Positions 1-9,178 of a stretch of 25,000 nt of DNA are shown here, one piece after another. Position 1 is the first letter of the stretch; the number at the start of each line of letters is the position of its first letter. Source of the stretch: Paratrimastix pyriformis (Eukaryota > Preaxostyla > Paratrimastigidae); assembly GCA_027972325.1 (NCBI GenBank), contig JAPMOS010000238.1, positions 1 to 25,000 on the forward strand, in the 5' to 3' direction. The position numbers were made by a program, and so were the translations under genes. The notes under the pieces are model-generated. The model was not told the DNA's origin and searched no databases. It saw only the letters and a list, made by a program, of their open reading frames with translations.

Positions 1-24
1 TTATATATGTATGTAGTATTTCAT
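1..24 (-). CDS. Start of probable GIY-YIG endonuclease gene, cut by window edge
   Basis: Only the first codons are in the window, so the protein cannot be judged. The call rests on position and promoter. In segment C the order is PolB, small ORF, GIY-YIG with 66 bp between the last two, and here the ATG lies 50 bp past the homologous small ORF. The upstream sequence matches that of the segment C GIY-YIG gene, with a TGAAA-AT-rich-TATCT block about 20 nt before the ATG, and both proteins begin Met-Lys-aromatic. It is probably a fossil copy. Confidence 0.4.
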   Translation of the reverse strand: MKYYIHI

Positions 25-43
25 TTTACTATACTATAGTATT

Positions 44-69
44 AGATAATATTTCAACTGTATTTAAGT
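44..69 (-). promoter_or_regulatory. Bipartite ACTTAAA ... TATCT promoter-like motif
   Basis: On the minus strand ACTTAAA (69-63) is followed by TATCT (48-44), 20 nt before the ATG at 24. The same pair occurs before the genes starting at 10603, 11028 and 7192. Confidence 0.45.
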
Positions 70-74
70 CACTT

Positions 75-239
75 TCATTTTTGATTTTCAGTTGGTGCTT
101 CCAAATTATAATGAATTCTGCTTTGCTCTCTGCCCTGTTTCTGTAACTCTCCATACACTACAGTTTCTTCTAATAATGCTTCTAATAGGTTGGTTATGTC
201 TTTCATTGAGCGTTCAATTGATGTAAGTTTAGTATTCAT
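75..239 (-). CDS. Small conserved ORF downstream of PolB (54 aa)
   Basis: A 54-residue ORF begins at 239 and its ATG overlaps the PolB stop in an ATGA arrangement. Its core, SMKDITNLLEA followed by a short Glu/Leu stretch and VYG, is nearly the same as in the ORF at 20959-21096, which sits at the same place behind another PolB copy. Preservation in two copies that differ elsewhere suggests a real gene. The N-terminal half should form an amphipathic helix. No family or function is recognised. It could be translated by reinitiation after PolB or from its own transcript. It is too short to exclude a non-coding conserved region, but the similarity is clear at protein level. Confidence 0.6.
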   Translation of the reverse strand: MNTKLTSIERSMKDITNLLEALLEETVVYGELQKQGREQSRIHYNLEAPTENQK

Positions 240-3200
240 CTTGTCAATTGTCGACTGTTGAATGATTCCATAATAATGAACACCGATAAAATTTCACTTA
301 TTCTTTGATTGCTCCATTTTAATCCGGTAATGTCCATAAGCGTAACTATCAGTCTTGTTTCTGAGATACCTTTTATCATCATAGAGCACAATGCAAACTT
401 GTTCACTGATACTGCATAGAGTTGGTGATATTTGCTTTGAATTGCACAGAACTTCACCTTAGGATGTGCCTTATCAATCTCTTCATCATTCTTTTTCTCC
501 ATCTCTTCATTCTTTTTCTTCATCTCTTCGTCAATCTCTTCATCAATCTCTTCATCATTCTGTTTGCGTTTTGGCTTCAGACATTCTGAGTTCAAACAGT
601 CCATGAACCTTTTGTGTGATAATTCCTGTTTAATTGCTGACTTCTTCACACCTTTGCATTTGGCATGCTTCTCTTCATCACCTTCTATGACATATGAATA
701 CATCTTCGAACGTAATCCACAGAACTCTATGATTTGCTTGCCTTTGGCTTCATCCTTCAATCTTGGTAATGTTCTTTTCGCTGAATAGCGCATTGTCCTC
801 TGGATAATTGGATGTATCGAGTTCGTCTTCAAATTCTTTCATATCTTCATATACTCCACTGCAACACATAAACTGTCAGTATCTGTGAATAGCAATTTGA
901 CTTTGTCTCCATACTTTGCTTTGAGTGTGTTGTAGTAAAAGTCATACATGTGCATCTTGGATAAGTCTAATATTGATTGCCCAACTGCTATTGGCATGTT
1001 CAATTTGACTGATGTCTGTCTTGCATGTATGCCTACGAGTTTATCTCCAAATATCACTGTCTTCTCATAATTTGGCTTGGCTACGAGCTTACGTGCCTTC
1101 TCCTCACTGGATGTTAGTGTAAAGTTGATGTGAGAACGATTAGTATGGTTTTTCCAAAGACTGCATTGTTGGCTAATTTGAATAGTGCCTTCTCGAATTC
1201 ATTCTTTGTTTTGAACGCTCGTTGGTATTGAATCCTATGTAGTCTTCTAACCAATCATCTTGTTTAAAACTCATCACTCTTTTGACTGCTTTCAGTTCCA
1301 TTCCTAAACTCAAATATAGCTGGAGTGCACGATAATGCACAACATAATCAGTCTTGTCTTCAAAATCACAAATCAACTTCTCAACTTTTGCCTGCTTTAG
1401 GCTTAAATTCGTCTTCAACAACTTCTGGTATTCAGATAACTTTTCATCTTCTACAACCTTCTTGCATGGTGCTAATGGATAATCATTGTGCATGTCATGT
1501 AGTTCTTTTGGATATGATAAATCCACTTCTAATATGTAGCCTCTATCTCCATTCTTGTCTAATGACATTATCTTGCTCTTCGTGAACTTGCTTACGTTCT
1601 TTTCCCATTGAAAATCAGTCGTTGGTAGTCTATAACTCATTGCTTTGCCGTAAAGGTTGTTAGCATCGAGATACAGAATGTACACCGTTTTGCCCTCTTT
1701 GTTGTATGTCTTCATGTACTTGTTGTTGGCTTGACAATATCTGTTCGTTATCATTGAAATCCCTCCTCGAATACCCTTCTCAATAAACAAATGCATGTCC
1801 ATTTGTGTGTCATTAAATAAGTCTAACTCCACCTTCGAACGCTTCAGTGCCGCATCCCATGACATTGCTGGTAATGACACGTAACATACCGGATCGAGCC
1901 CGTAATTTTTATACACATGCTACGAAACTTTTCGAAGACATCTGCTAATAGTAACACATCAGTTTTAAGGTATATGTCATGATAATCACCTAACGTTTCA
2001 CATTCAAATGTGTTCCACTGTCTGTGCATGTGCATAATCTTCATCAGATATGGCTTTATCGTTTAGTTTACTGTAAAATGCTTCCTTTGGTGGCAATTCA
2101 GTCTCATCGAACTTCTCCATTGTGTTCAAATAGTCATATGGATAAACACCCTTCTGGCATAAAAGTTTCAGGTTCTCTTCACTGATTCCTTCCCAATCTG
2201 CTTTTGTTCTGATAAAATCATCGTAGTTGTTCTTCCCTAAGTTCTCTGATAATTTATCCAATGATTCTGTCATGAATGCAAAACTGTCTTTGAACTCTAT
2301 ATTTCCATCCATCGAGAACGACAGATACTTCTCTTCAGTCAATGCTAAGCATGTAATTTTCTCACTAAAGTTCCCTATTTCTTGCATTAAGAGGTGAGAA
2401 TCATAACCCTTTAGATTGTGAAAGAAAACTGGTACCTTGTAATTCTTCAGACTGAATAATAAGCTATATTCACCCGTAATATGATCATGGTCTCTCACTT
2501 TATCTGATTCATCTTCAATCTCGTCCACAAATATGACACACAGTGGCTTTATCAAACTCTTTTTGTTGTTCCTTCGATAAGTTCATCTCACAGTTCCTTT
2601 TGACTATCTTCAGTATCGTTTTACGCTCTTCGATGATGGATTTTAAGAAATGCTCAACTGCTCCTTCACCACGATACAATTGTATTGGTCTCTCAAACTC
2701 TGGATAATTACTGACAACTTTGTATGCATATGAACACACATTATGGTGCTGATATGCTGCTTTTATTTTTTTCTCATCGTCATCATCATCAATTGGTGTT
2801 GTGAGTGCTTCGAAATCTGCATAAATCGCAAAAGGTTGCTTCACTGATTTTGATATATGCTTGAATTCGACATGAGCATCTTCTTCTATTGGTAACCATG
2901 CTTGACAACATTCATGCTCATAGCACACTGGTTTATGCCTTTGCAACAGGCTTTCATTCCAAAATCCATGCATACAGTTCAGACAAAAATACTTTTTTCC
3001 ATTGTGACTGTTCTGGCTTGAACTTAAGAGACGAGACAAATCTTTAATCAACACATAATGTGAGTTGGTTTCTGTCTTCTCACATCCTTCTCCTTTCATC
3101 ACCTCTGTATTCTCATCGAGCTCTGTTATACGTAGCATATTGACTACTGTTTTAGCCGTATTCCAAATTGGTGAGACATACAATGGATTGAAGACAACTG

Positions 3201-4137
3201 ATGTCTTCTTCTCCTTCTTAACCTTTTTGTTGTGATATGATGCTCGATCACATTGATGGCTATGTTATTTTTAGCTTCAAATCGTGGTATACTGTCAATT
3301 TCCATTGGAAAATGAATGCCCTTAAAGTCGAGCTCATTGTCATACTTCATGTATTGCTTCACTCTCCGGATGCACATCAACTGGATGCAATGTTGCTAAA
3401 ACACTCCATTTAAAACACTCATTGTCATCATTCTGAATATTTATCAATGCTTTCTTCTGGTTCAATACCTCTGGTAATTCAATGTAACTGCTTCCACGCA
3501 TTGGCTTGTATGAGGCTACATTCAAAAACACATTCTCAATACGTTTTAGGACCCATGCACTTCCATTGTTAACAAAATTGTCCACGAGCTCTTGGATTCT
3601 CGACACTGCATTCCCAATTCCTTCTTCAATGTCTTTCTTACCGAGAATTCGAATGCTGCCTGATGAAAAGTGTCCATACATTGACTTGTCTTTGGTGAAC
3701 TGACATTTCAACACGATGTTCAGTTTGAACTGTCCTCCCTTCATCTCTTCATATAATATCTTTTTTATCATTCCTTCAGTGTCCACAAAACACCTCTCGA
3801 CACTTTGTTTGTAGTCAGTTGCCTCGATCTTTCCATGGTTCATAATAGAATAGTTCTTCATGAAACCTTTCATAGCTTTTTTGCATTCTACCACTTCATA
3901 TTGTGCTATTTTTCCAAACTCATCTTCGACGTTTTCTGCTCCTTTTGTTGATAAGGCATCTACATCAATAACTTCTTCTTGTGCAATCTTCACTTCTTTC
4001 TTTTCTTTCTTTTCCTTCTTTTCCTGTTTTGGTGACGTTGCCTGCCGTTTATTTATGTATTCTTCGAACAACTTCTTCGCCTCTTCATCTGAGAGTCCAT
4101 CAAATGCAACAAATGGATTTGCGGTTTTAGTTGTCAT
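236..4137 (-). pseudogene. Protein-primed family B DNA polymerase (Polinton PolB), copy 1, broken
   Basis: The gene would replicate the element DNA using a terminal protein as primer. Family signatures are spread over the region in the expected order: an N-terminal Lys/Glu-rich stretch, a conserved IxNxDxxCFKW block, a C2H2-type finger, exonuclease I (YADFEA), an HDHDHITGEY zinc/HNH-like block, exonuclease II (HNLKGYDSH), exonuclease III (YLKTDVLLL), Pol A (LDANNLYGKAM) and Pol C (TDTDSL). The C-terminal part holds a Lys/Glu/Asp-rich variable insert. Copies 1 and 3 are clearly homologous but well diverged. The start at 4137 follows a TATCT motif (4157-4153). It lies head to head with the integrase at 4239. 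The frame is interrupted in about six or seven places, so this is a fossil. Confidence 0.93.
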
Positions 4138-4238
4138 GTCTATAGTAGTGTGAGATAAAATTTTTTCATAATATTTTATTAATCTATAAATTTAAGGTTT
4201 CTCTAAGTCACTTTTAATTTTATAACTTCATTATACTA
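4138..4238. promoter_or_regulatory. Bidirectional PolB/INT promoter of segment A
   Basis: This 101-bp AT-rich gap separates the diverging PolB and integrase start codons. On the PolB side TATCT lies at 4157-4153. On the integrase side a TCATTA initiator-like motif lies about 10 nt before the ATG. The block from CTATAAAT through TAAGTCA to TTAATTTTA is recognisably conserved in the matching gap of segment B (7122-7191), which supports a regulatory role. Confidence 0.6.
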
Positions 4239-5273
4239 ATGGAAAAGACCATTCAAAATGCTTATAGCAATCCTAAAACGGGCTTTGTTTCTGCTCCTAA
4301 ATTGTATCGAAAACTCAAACAAGATGACAAGAAAATCACCTTAGATGCTGTCCAAAACGTGCTAAATAAGACACCTGATTATCAAATCATGAAAGAAGAT
4401 AGAAAACCCAAAAAGTTCAACACGATTGTGGCTCATACTGCTCTCGCATGTGTTCAGATGGATATCATCATCTATGATCGTTTTAAGACGAGAACTGGAT
4501 TCGAGAACATCCTCTGTGTTATTGATGTGTACTCTCGTTATGCTGCCTGTCGTCCACTTAAAACAAGAAAGCCCACTGAGGTTCTCAAAGCAATTAAAAG
4601 TATCTTCCATGATGACTTAAAAGGTACTCCTGAAAACATCAACTGTGACAATGAATTCCAAGCTAAACAATATGTCAAATGGATGACTGATAATCATGTT
4701 GTGGCTCATTTCAGTGACCCTGAAGAAATCAATAAGAATAGTATTGTTGAACGATTCAATCGTACAATTGCTCTCAAACTACAACGTTGGCGTCTCTCTT
4801 CTGGTGACTCCGATTGGACTAAAGTTCTTCCTGATTTGGTATCTTCTTACAACAATGATTACCACAGAACCATTAAAGCAACACCTTATAATGTGTTCAA
4901 CAACCATGATACAAACAAACAATCAGTCACTCAAATAGAACGTATTTATAATATTGGTGACCATGTTCGTGCTGTTCGAAAGCTCAAAGCATTCGCTAAA
5001 GGTGATGAAGTAAAGTATTCTCTCGCTGTCTATATTATTGACTCATTCGATGGTAAAAAGTATGTTCTCAAGAACCTGAAGTCTGGAGAACTGTTGAAAA
5101 AACACTACAAACAATATGAGTTGAAGAAGGTTGGTGAAATCATCGAGAAGGAGAGCACTGAAAAAGCTGTCAAGAAGATTGATGACACAAAGAAGAAAAG
5201 ACTCGTCAAACGAAGACTGACTCGAGAAGGTATTGACACAGATAATATAATGCATGATATGAAGCTCCGTTAA
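4239..5273 (+). CDS. Retroviral-type integrase (rve) of a Maverick, copy 1
   Basis: The 344-residue protein would join element ends to host DNA. Residues 1-60 form a helical Lys-rich region. The DDE core follows, with D75 in VQMDIII, D137 in INCDNEF and E171 in NSIVERFNRT, plus VIDVYSR around D96. The C-terminal part from about residue 235 (IGDHVRAVRKLKAF, then a beta-rich stretch) resembles an SH3/chromo-like tail. The length is usual for Polinton integrases and the frame looks whole. No reverse transcriptase is nearby, which separates it from LTR retroelements. It is about 80% identical by eye to the core of the copy at 6075-7121. Its stop overlaps the stop of the convergent 56-aa ORF by four bases. 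Confidence 0.95.
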   Translation: MEKTIQNAYSNPKTGFVSAPKLYRKLKQDDKKITLDAVQNVLNKTPDYQIMKEDRKPKKFNTIVAHTALACVQMDIIIYDRFKTRTGFENILCVIDVYSRYAACRPLKTRKPTEVLKAIKSIFHDDLKGTPENINCDNEFQAKQYVKWMTDNHVVAHFSDPEEINKNSIVERFNRTIALKLQRWRLSSGDSDWTKVLPDLVSSYNNDYHRTIKATPYNVFNNHDTNKQSVTQIERIYNIGDHVRAVRKLKAFAKGDEVKYSLAVYIIDSFDGKKYVLKNLKSGELLKKHYKQYELKKVGEIIEKESTEKAVKKIDDTKKKRLVKRRLTREGIDTDNIMHDMKLR

Positions 5274-5440
5274 TGGAAATATTCATTTTCATACACTATT
5301 GTTGTGGAATCGTCACTCTCATCTCCTTTCTTCTTAGTTATTGTAACAGTGAAATATTCATCACCATGAAGCTTAATCAACTCCTGTAGGAGTTCAAATA
5401 GCGCCCTATCAATCTTAACTGGATGCTTATCACAATTCAT
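5270..5440 (-). CDS. Small ORF convergent with the integrase (56 aa)
   Basis: An unrecognised 56-residue ORF sits between the integrase and the element end. Its N-terminal part has a leucine-rich helix (ALFELLQELIKL) and its C-terminal part is acidic with alternating Thr/Val. Two things support it as real. A TATCT motif lies on its strand at 5463-5459, 19 nt before the ATG and preceded by an A/T run, as for other element genes. It also ends exactly tail to tail with the integrase, the two stops sharing TTAA at 5270-5273. No second copy is visible in the window. Confidence 0.55.
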   Translation of the reverse strand: MNCDKHPVKIDRALFELLQELIKLHGDEYFTVTITKKKGDESDDSTTIVYENEYFH

Positions 5441-5984
5441 TCTCTATATACTAACTATAGATAATTATTTTTTCTTCAAATACCTTTACATGTTAATCAA
5501 CTGCTATCACTCGTTCACGATTTCATTGAGTTAGCCCCAGTAGCTCATTGAATTATCATCTTAAAACACTCAGAGCTCAAATGATGAAACGCTGTTTTTT
5601 ATCTCTTTGAAATAGAAGGTAAATCTGATTGATTTCTCTTTCAATTCATGTCAAAGCTGAGTAAATTTTCGCTTTAAAGGGCTCGGTGCTGAAATCAAAT
5701 TTCATATTGTTTTATCATTTTGTCATACTTTTCCATTTTCTTAGAATCAATTATTTGAGCTGATTCAATCAAAAAGAATGCATTATTTACTTAAGATTGA
5801 TGCATTATTTAATGATCACTTTTGAAAAGCACTTTTGTCACAATTTTATTTTGAATGAAGAGATAAGCTGTTTCTGATTGATTTCTCTTTCGTTTGATGC
5901 TTAAGATGATTGAATTGTTTGATTTGACAAAAATGGCAAAATAATTTCTGGGACAAAAAATGGAAAAAAATTGAAAATGCATGG
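5441..5984. other. AT-rich non-coding region with diverged direct repeats
   Basis: No gene is seen here apart from the promoter of the 56-aa ORF at its left edge. An exact 18-bp direct repeat, CTGATTGATTTCTCTTTC, occurs at 5625-5642 and 5874-5891. Words such as GATGCTTAA and GAGCTGATT recur at spacings of roughly 100-150 bp and match words in the 127-bp units to the right. I read it as an older, decayed part of the same repeat array. The ends of segments A and B should fall in or beside it, but I could not identify them. Confidence 0.6.
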
Positions 5985-6265
5985 AGAATTCGCTTTTTTG
6001 CCTCTAATTTCGTTTGTAGCTCGAATGAATTGATGCTTAAATCATTCCAAGCTGATTAAAATAAAATGCTCGTTTTACTTAAAAAACATTGAGAAAAAAG
6101 ATTTTGCTCTGAAGAATTCGATTTTTGCCTCAAATAACGTTTGTAGCTCGAGAAAATTAATGCTTAAATCATTCAAAGCTGATAAAATAAAATGCTCCTT
6201 TTCAATAAAATATAATGAGAAAAAAAGATTTTGTTCTGAAGAAATCGATTTTTGCCTCAAATAAC
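5985..6265. repeat. 127-bp tandem repeat, a little over two units
   Basis: The blocks TTTTTGCCTC, GTTTGTAGCTCGA, ATGCTTAAATCATTC and AAAATGCTC recur with constant spacing. CCTC falls at 6001, 6128 and 6255, giving a period of 127 bp. Units differ at about one base in ten and there is no unique spacer between them, so it is not CRISPR. The array borders and partly overlaps the open frame of the second integrase. It could be an element-end or subterminal repeat, or a host satellite. Confidence 0.8.
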
Positions 6266-7121
6266 AACGCAAGCGTGAAAAATTGTGTGTGAAAATCGCT
6301 TGTCTCAGAACTCTCCTTTTATAACTACTGATGGCAATTGAATACTTGACTTCATCACCCTTAGCGAAAGTCTTGAGTTTTCTTACAGCTCTTACATGAT
6401 CACCAACATTAAATGTGCGTTCAATTTTAGTGACAATTTGTTTGTTGGTATCTCTATTATGAAAGACATCATCAGGTTTTGATTTTATAGTTCGATGCAC
6501 ATCATGGTTGTAAGAATACACCAGGTCTTGCAGCACTTTAGTCCAGTCAGGGTCACCAGATGACAGACGCCATCGTTGTATTTTTAAAGCAATTGTTCGA
6601 TTGAAACGTTCAACAATACTATTTTTATTAACTTCTTCAGGGTCACTAAAATGAGCCCGTATATTATTATCATTCATCCATTTGACGTACAACTTAGCTT
6701 GGAATTCATTATCACAGTTGATGTTTTCCGGGATACCACCAAAGTCTTTTTGAAAGACATCCTTAATTTGTTTAAGTACTTCAACAGGCTTACGAGTTTT
6801 TAGTGGACGGCATGCAGCGAGTCGTGAATATACATCGACAACACAAAGAATGTTTTCGAACCCAGAACGCGTCTTAAAGCGATCATAAATGATGATATCC
6901 ATTTGGACACATGCGAGAGGAGTATGAGAAACAATTGTGTTGAACTTTTTAGGTCGACGGTCTTCCTTCATTACTTGGTAGTCAGGATTCACATTTAGTG
7001 CATTATTGACAGCTTTTAACGTGATTTTCTGATCAGTTTGCTTAAGTTTTTGATACAATTTAGCAGCAGAAACAAAGCCTTCTTTTGGATTTGCATAGGC
7101 ATCTTGAATAGTTTTTTCCAT
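6075..7121 (-). pseudogene. Retroviral-type integrase (rve) of a Maverick, copy 2, partial
   Basis: The N-terminal region and catalytic core match copy 1 closely, with D75, D137 and E171 at the same residue numbers and the same VQMDIII, INCDNEF and NSIVERFNRT motifs. The IGDHVRAVRKLK-like start of the C-terminal domain is also present (as VGDHVRAVRKLK). The protein is incomplete at its C-terminal end compared with copy 1, so I treat it as a fossil. It lies head to head with the PolB starting at 7192, as in segment A. The start codon and the following MEKTIQ are the same as in copy 1. Confidence 0.9.
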
Positions 7122-7191
7122 CTTCTACAATACATAGTAAAATTAATTTTGACTTAAAGAAATATATCTATAGGATTATAAGTAAAAACGA
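7122..7191. promoter_or_regulatory. Bidirectional INT/PolB promoter of segment B
   Basis: This 70-bp AT-rich gap lies between diverging start codons. On the plus strand ACTTAAA (7152-7158) is followed by TATCT (7165-7169), 23 nt before the PolB ATG at 7192. Read on the minus strand, CTATAGAT, TAAGTCA and TTAATTTTA line up with the segment A promoter. Confidence 0.6.
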
Positions 7192-9178
7192 ATGAAAAAA
7201 AATATCTCTTCTAATATTATAGGAACAATGACAGAGAAAGCATCAGAAGAATCATTACGAAATAAGATAGCATCACTAGAGAAAATGTTAATGCTACAAC
7301 AAGAAAAGATTGAGGCACAACAGGAAATGATTCAGGCGTATCAAGAATTAGATGCCAAGCATAGTCAGAAAAAGGCTACAACACCGCAGGAAAAATCAGA
7401 GAAGAAAGTCATAAGAGTTGATGAAGGAGAACTTATAGTTAAGCCAAAATTCCAGCCAGGTGATGAAAAAGATGATACGGATGAGTTTGGGCAGGTACCG
7501 AAGTATCATGTACAAGATTGCACGAAATCATTGAAAGGATATATCAAAAATTATCGAATAGCCAATAGCGATATGGGCGATACGACGTTAGATTATAGAC
7601 AGAGCATAGAGAATACATTTTCGGAGACACAAGATTTGATCGAGGACATTCTAAGCAAGCGATTCAAAGAAGGACAAGTCAAGGTAAACTTTACGATGGA
7701 AGTCAAATTTGTAAAACCAGTAATAAGAAAGCCAGAAGAAACAGAGGTAGAAAGGGTAAGAGTAGAAGAATCAATGACACCTTTTTTTTCATCAGGTTCC
7801 GACCTAATTCTACGAAAGAGTGATATCAAAAAGTGTATTGCAAAAGCGATACCAATTATTCAGGAGCATGCAGACAGTTATGTAAACATGGGAAGCAATT
7901 GGGTTATAAAACGAGTAATTTGCCTATATGTCAACACAAGTCTATATGAACCGATGCGAGGAAGTAGTTACATTCCATTACCGAAAGAACTTGTAGATAA
8001 AAGAGCCACAATAAACATCCAAAATAATGACACTGAATGTTTTAAGTGGTGTATTCTTGCACATTTGTTTCCGGAAAAATGTAACGCACATAGGGTGGAT
8101 CAATATAACAAAAAGGATAAGATAAAAGCGCTAAATTTAGATGGAATAGATTTTCCGATGGAACTTGATAGTATTCCAAAGTTCGAGAGACAAAACGACT
8201 TAGCGATAAATGTATTGGGATATAAAAAAGCAAAAATTGGAAAAAGGGAGAATGCCACATTTTACCCCTTATATGTGTCACCAGACAGCAAGACAGACGA
8301 GAAAACGGTAAACTTATTGTATCTAACAGAGAAAGGAGAGAATAACATGCGTGCATGTGATTTAAATACATTTGATGAGGATATAAAATCGCATTATGTT
8401 CTAATCAAATCATTATCACGTCTATTAGGATCAAGCCAATCGAAACATGAGCATGAGATGCACTTTTGTATGAACTGTATGCATGGGTTTGGTAGAGAAG
8501 AGTTGCTAGAGAAGCACAAGCCGTATTGCCGAGTCCACGACTGTTGCAAAGCGAGGCTACCAACGAAGGAGCGTTCGAAATGTGCATTTACACATATTGC
8601 GAAGAAGCTTAAGCAACCATTTTGTGTGTATGCAGATTTTGAAGCAATATTACCAAACACAACGGATAAAGACAAAATGGAAAAGAAAGATGCATGTACA
8701 AGACATGATATATGTTCATATGCATACAAAATTGTTAGTACATATGAAGGTGAAGAGTTCGAAAAGCCACTAAGACTATATCGTGGTGAAAATGCGGTAG
8801 AACATTTCCTAAAATCTTTGAAGAAAGACCAGGAATGGATTCAAAAGATTGTTGGAAGGAAAGAGGAAATGAGAGAGCTAACAAGGAAAGAAACAAAAGA
8901 ATTTGAAAAGGCAACTGAGTGCTATATATGCCATAAATCATTCATGAAAGTGCGTGAGCCAGTAGTAGGAGATAGTAAAGAGGTTGTAAAAGAGTTATAC
9001 ATGAAGAGTAAAGTCCATGACCACGACCATATCACAGGTGAATACAGAGGAGCAGCACATGGTTCATGCAATCTAAGTTACAATCTGAAGAACTTTAAAT
9101 TGCCAGTCTTTTTCCACAATCTTAAAGGATATGATGCACATGCGATAATGCAAGAAATTGGTAAGCAAAGTGAAAAGA
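7192..9178 (+). pseudogene. Polinton PolB, copy 2, front part only
   Basis: The open frame covers the N-terminal half of the polymerase. It contains a Gln/Glu/Lys coiled-coil-like stretch (about residues 15-70), the INIQNNDTECFKW block, a C2H2-type finger (HFCMNCMHGF region), exonuclease I with D482 in YADFEA, the CYICHK ... HDHDHITGEYRG zinc/HNH-like block and exonuclease II (HNLKGYDAH). The polymerase palm motifs are absent because PolB sequence stops at about 9180, where another gene begins on the other strand. The ATG at 7192 follows a TATCT motif, but the Met at 7228 (MTEKAS) resembles the start of copy 1 and may be the true start. From about 7510 to 8646 it is essentially identical to copy 3, and beyond 8646 clearly different. 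Confidence 0.93.
7507..8646 (+). repeat. Inverted near-identical 1.14-kb PolB block (left arm)
   Basis: This block pairs with 23821-24960 in inverted orientation. Positions sum to 32467 throughout the stretches I compared (7593-8587), so the copies stay collinear. I saw no substitution in the parts compared base by base, whereas differences are frequent to the right of 8646 and a few appear left of 7507. Confidence 0.85.

Larger units (their letters stand above)
1..5460. mobile_element. Maverick/Polinton segment A (broken, partial)
   Basis: This segment carries, from left to right, the edge of a probable GIY-YIG gene, a small ORF, a PolB gene on the minus strand, an integrase on the plus strand and a 56-aa ORF. 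An integrase facing the element end head to head with an inward-reading PolB is how I read the terminal module here, because the same pair recurs twice more in the window. The gene order PolB, small ORF, GIY-YIG is the same as in segment C, so A and C are related elements. Its PolB is broken in roughly six or seven places while its integrase looks whole. The outer end is placed only roughly, because no terminal inverted repeat or target-site duplication could be fixed by eye. The left end lies outside the window. Confidence 0.85.

Noticed and set aside
4239-5273. LTR retrotransposon integrase
   Set aside because: No reverse transcriptase, RNase H, gag or LTRs are nearby. The partner is a family B DNA polymerase, as in Mavericks.
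5447-5460. ACTAAC-like branch point/3' splice site of trichomonad type
   Set aside because: The sequence after ACTAAC does not fit the extended trichomonad 3' splice motif and no matching 5' site was seen. It fits better as part of a promoter.
5985-6265. CRISPR array
   Set aside because: The units are 127 bp and contiguous, with no unique spacers, and the context is eukaryotic.
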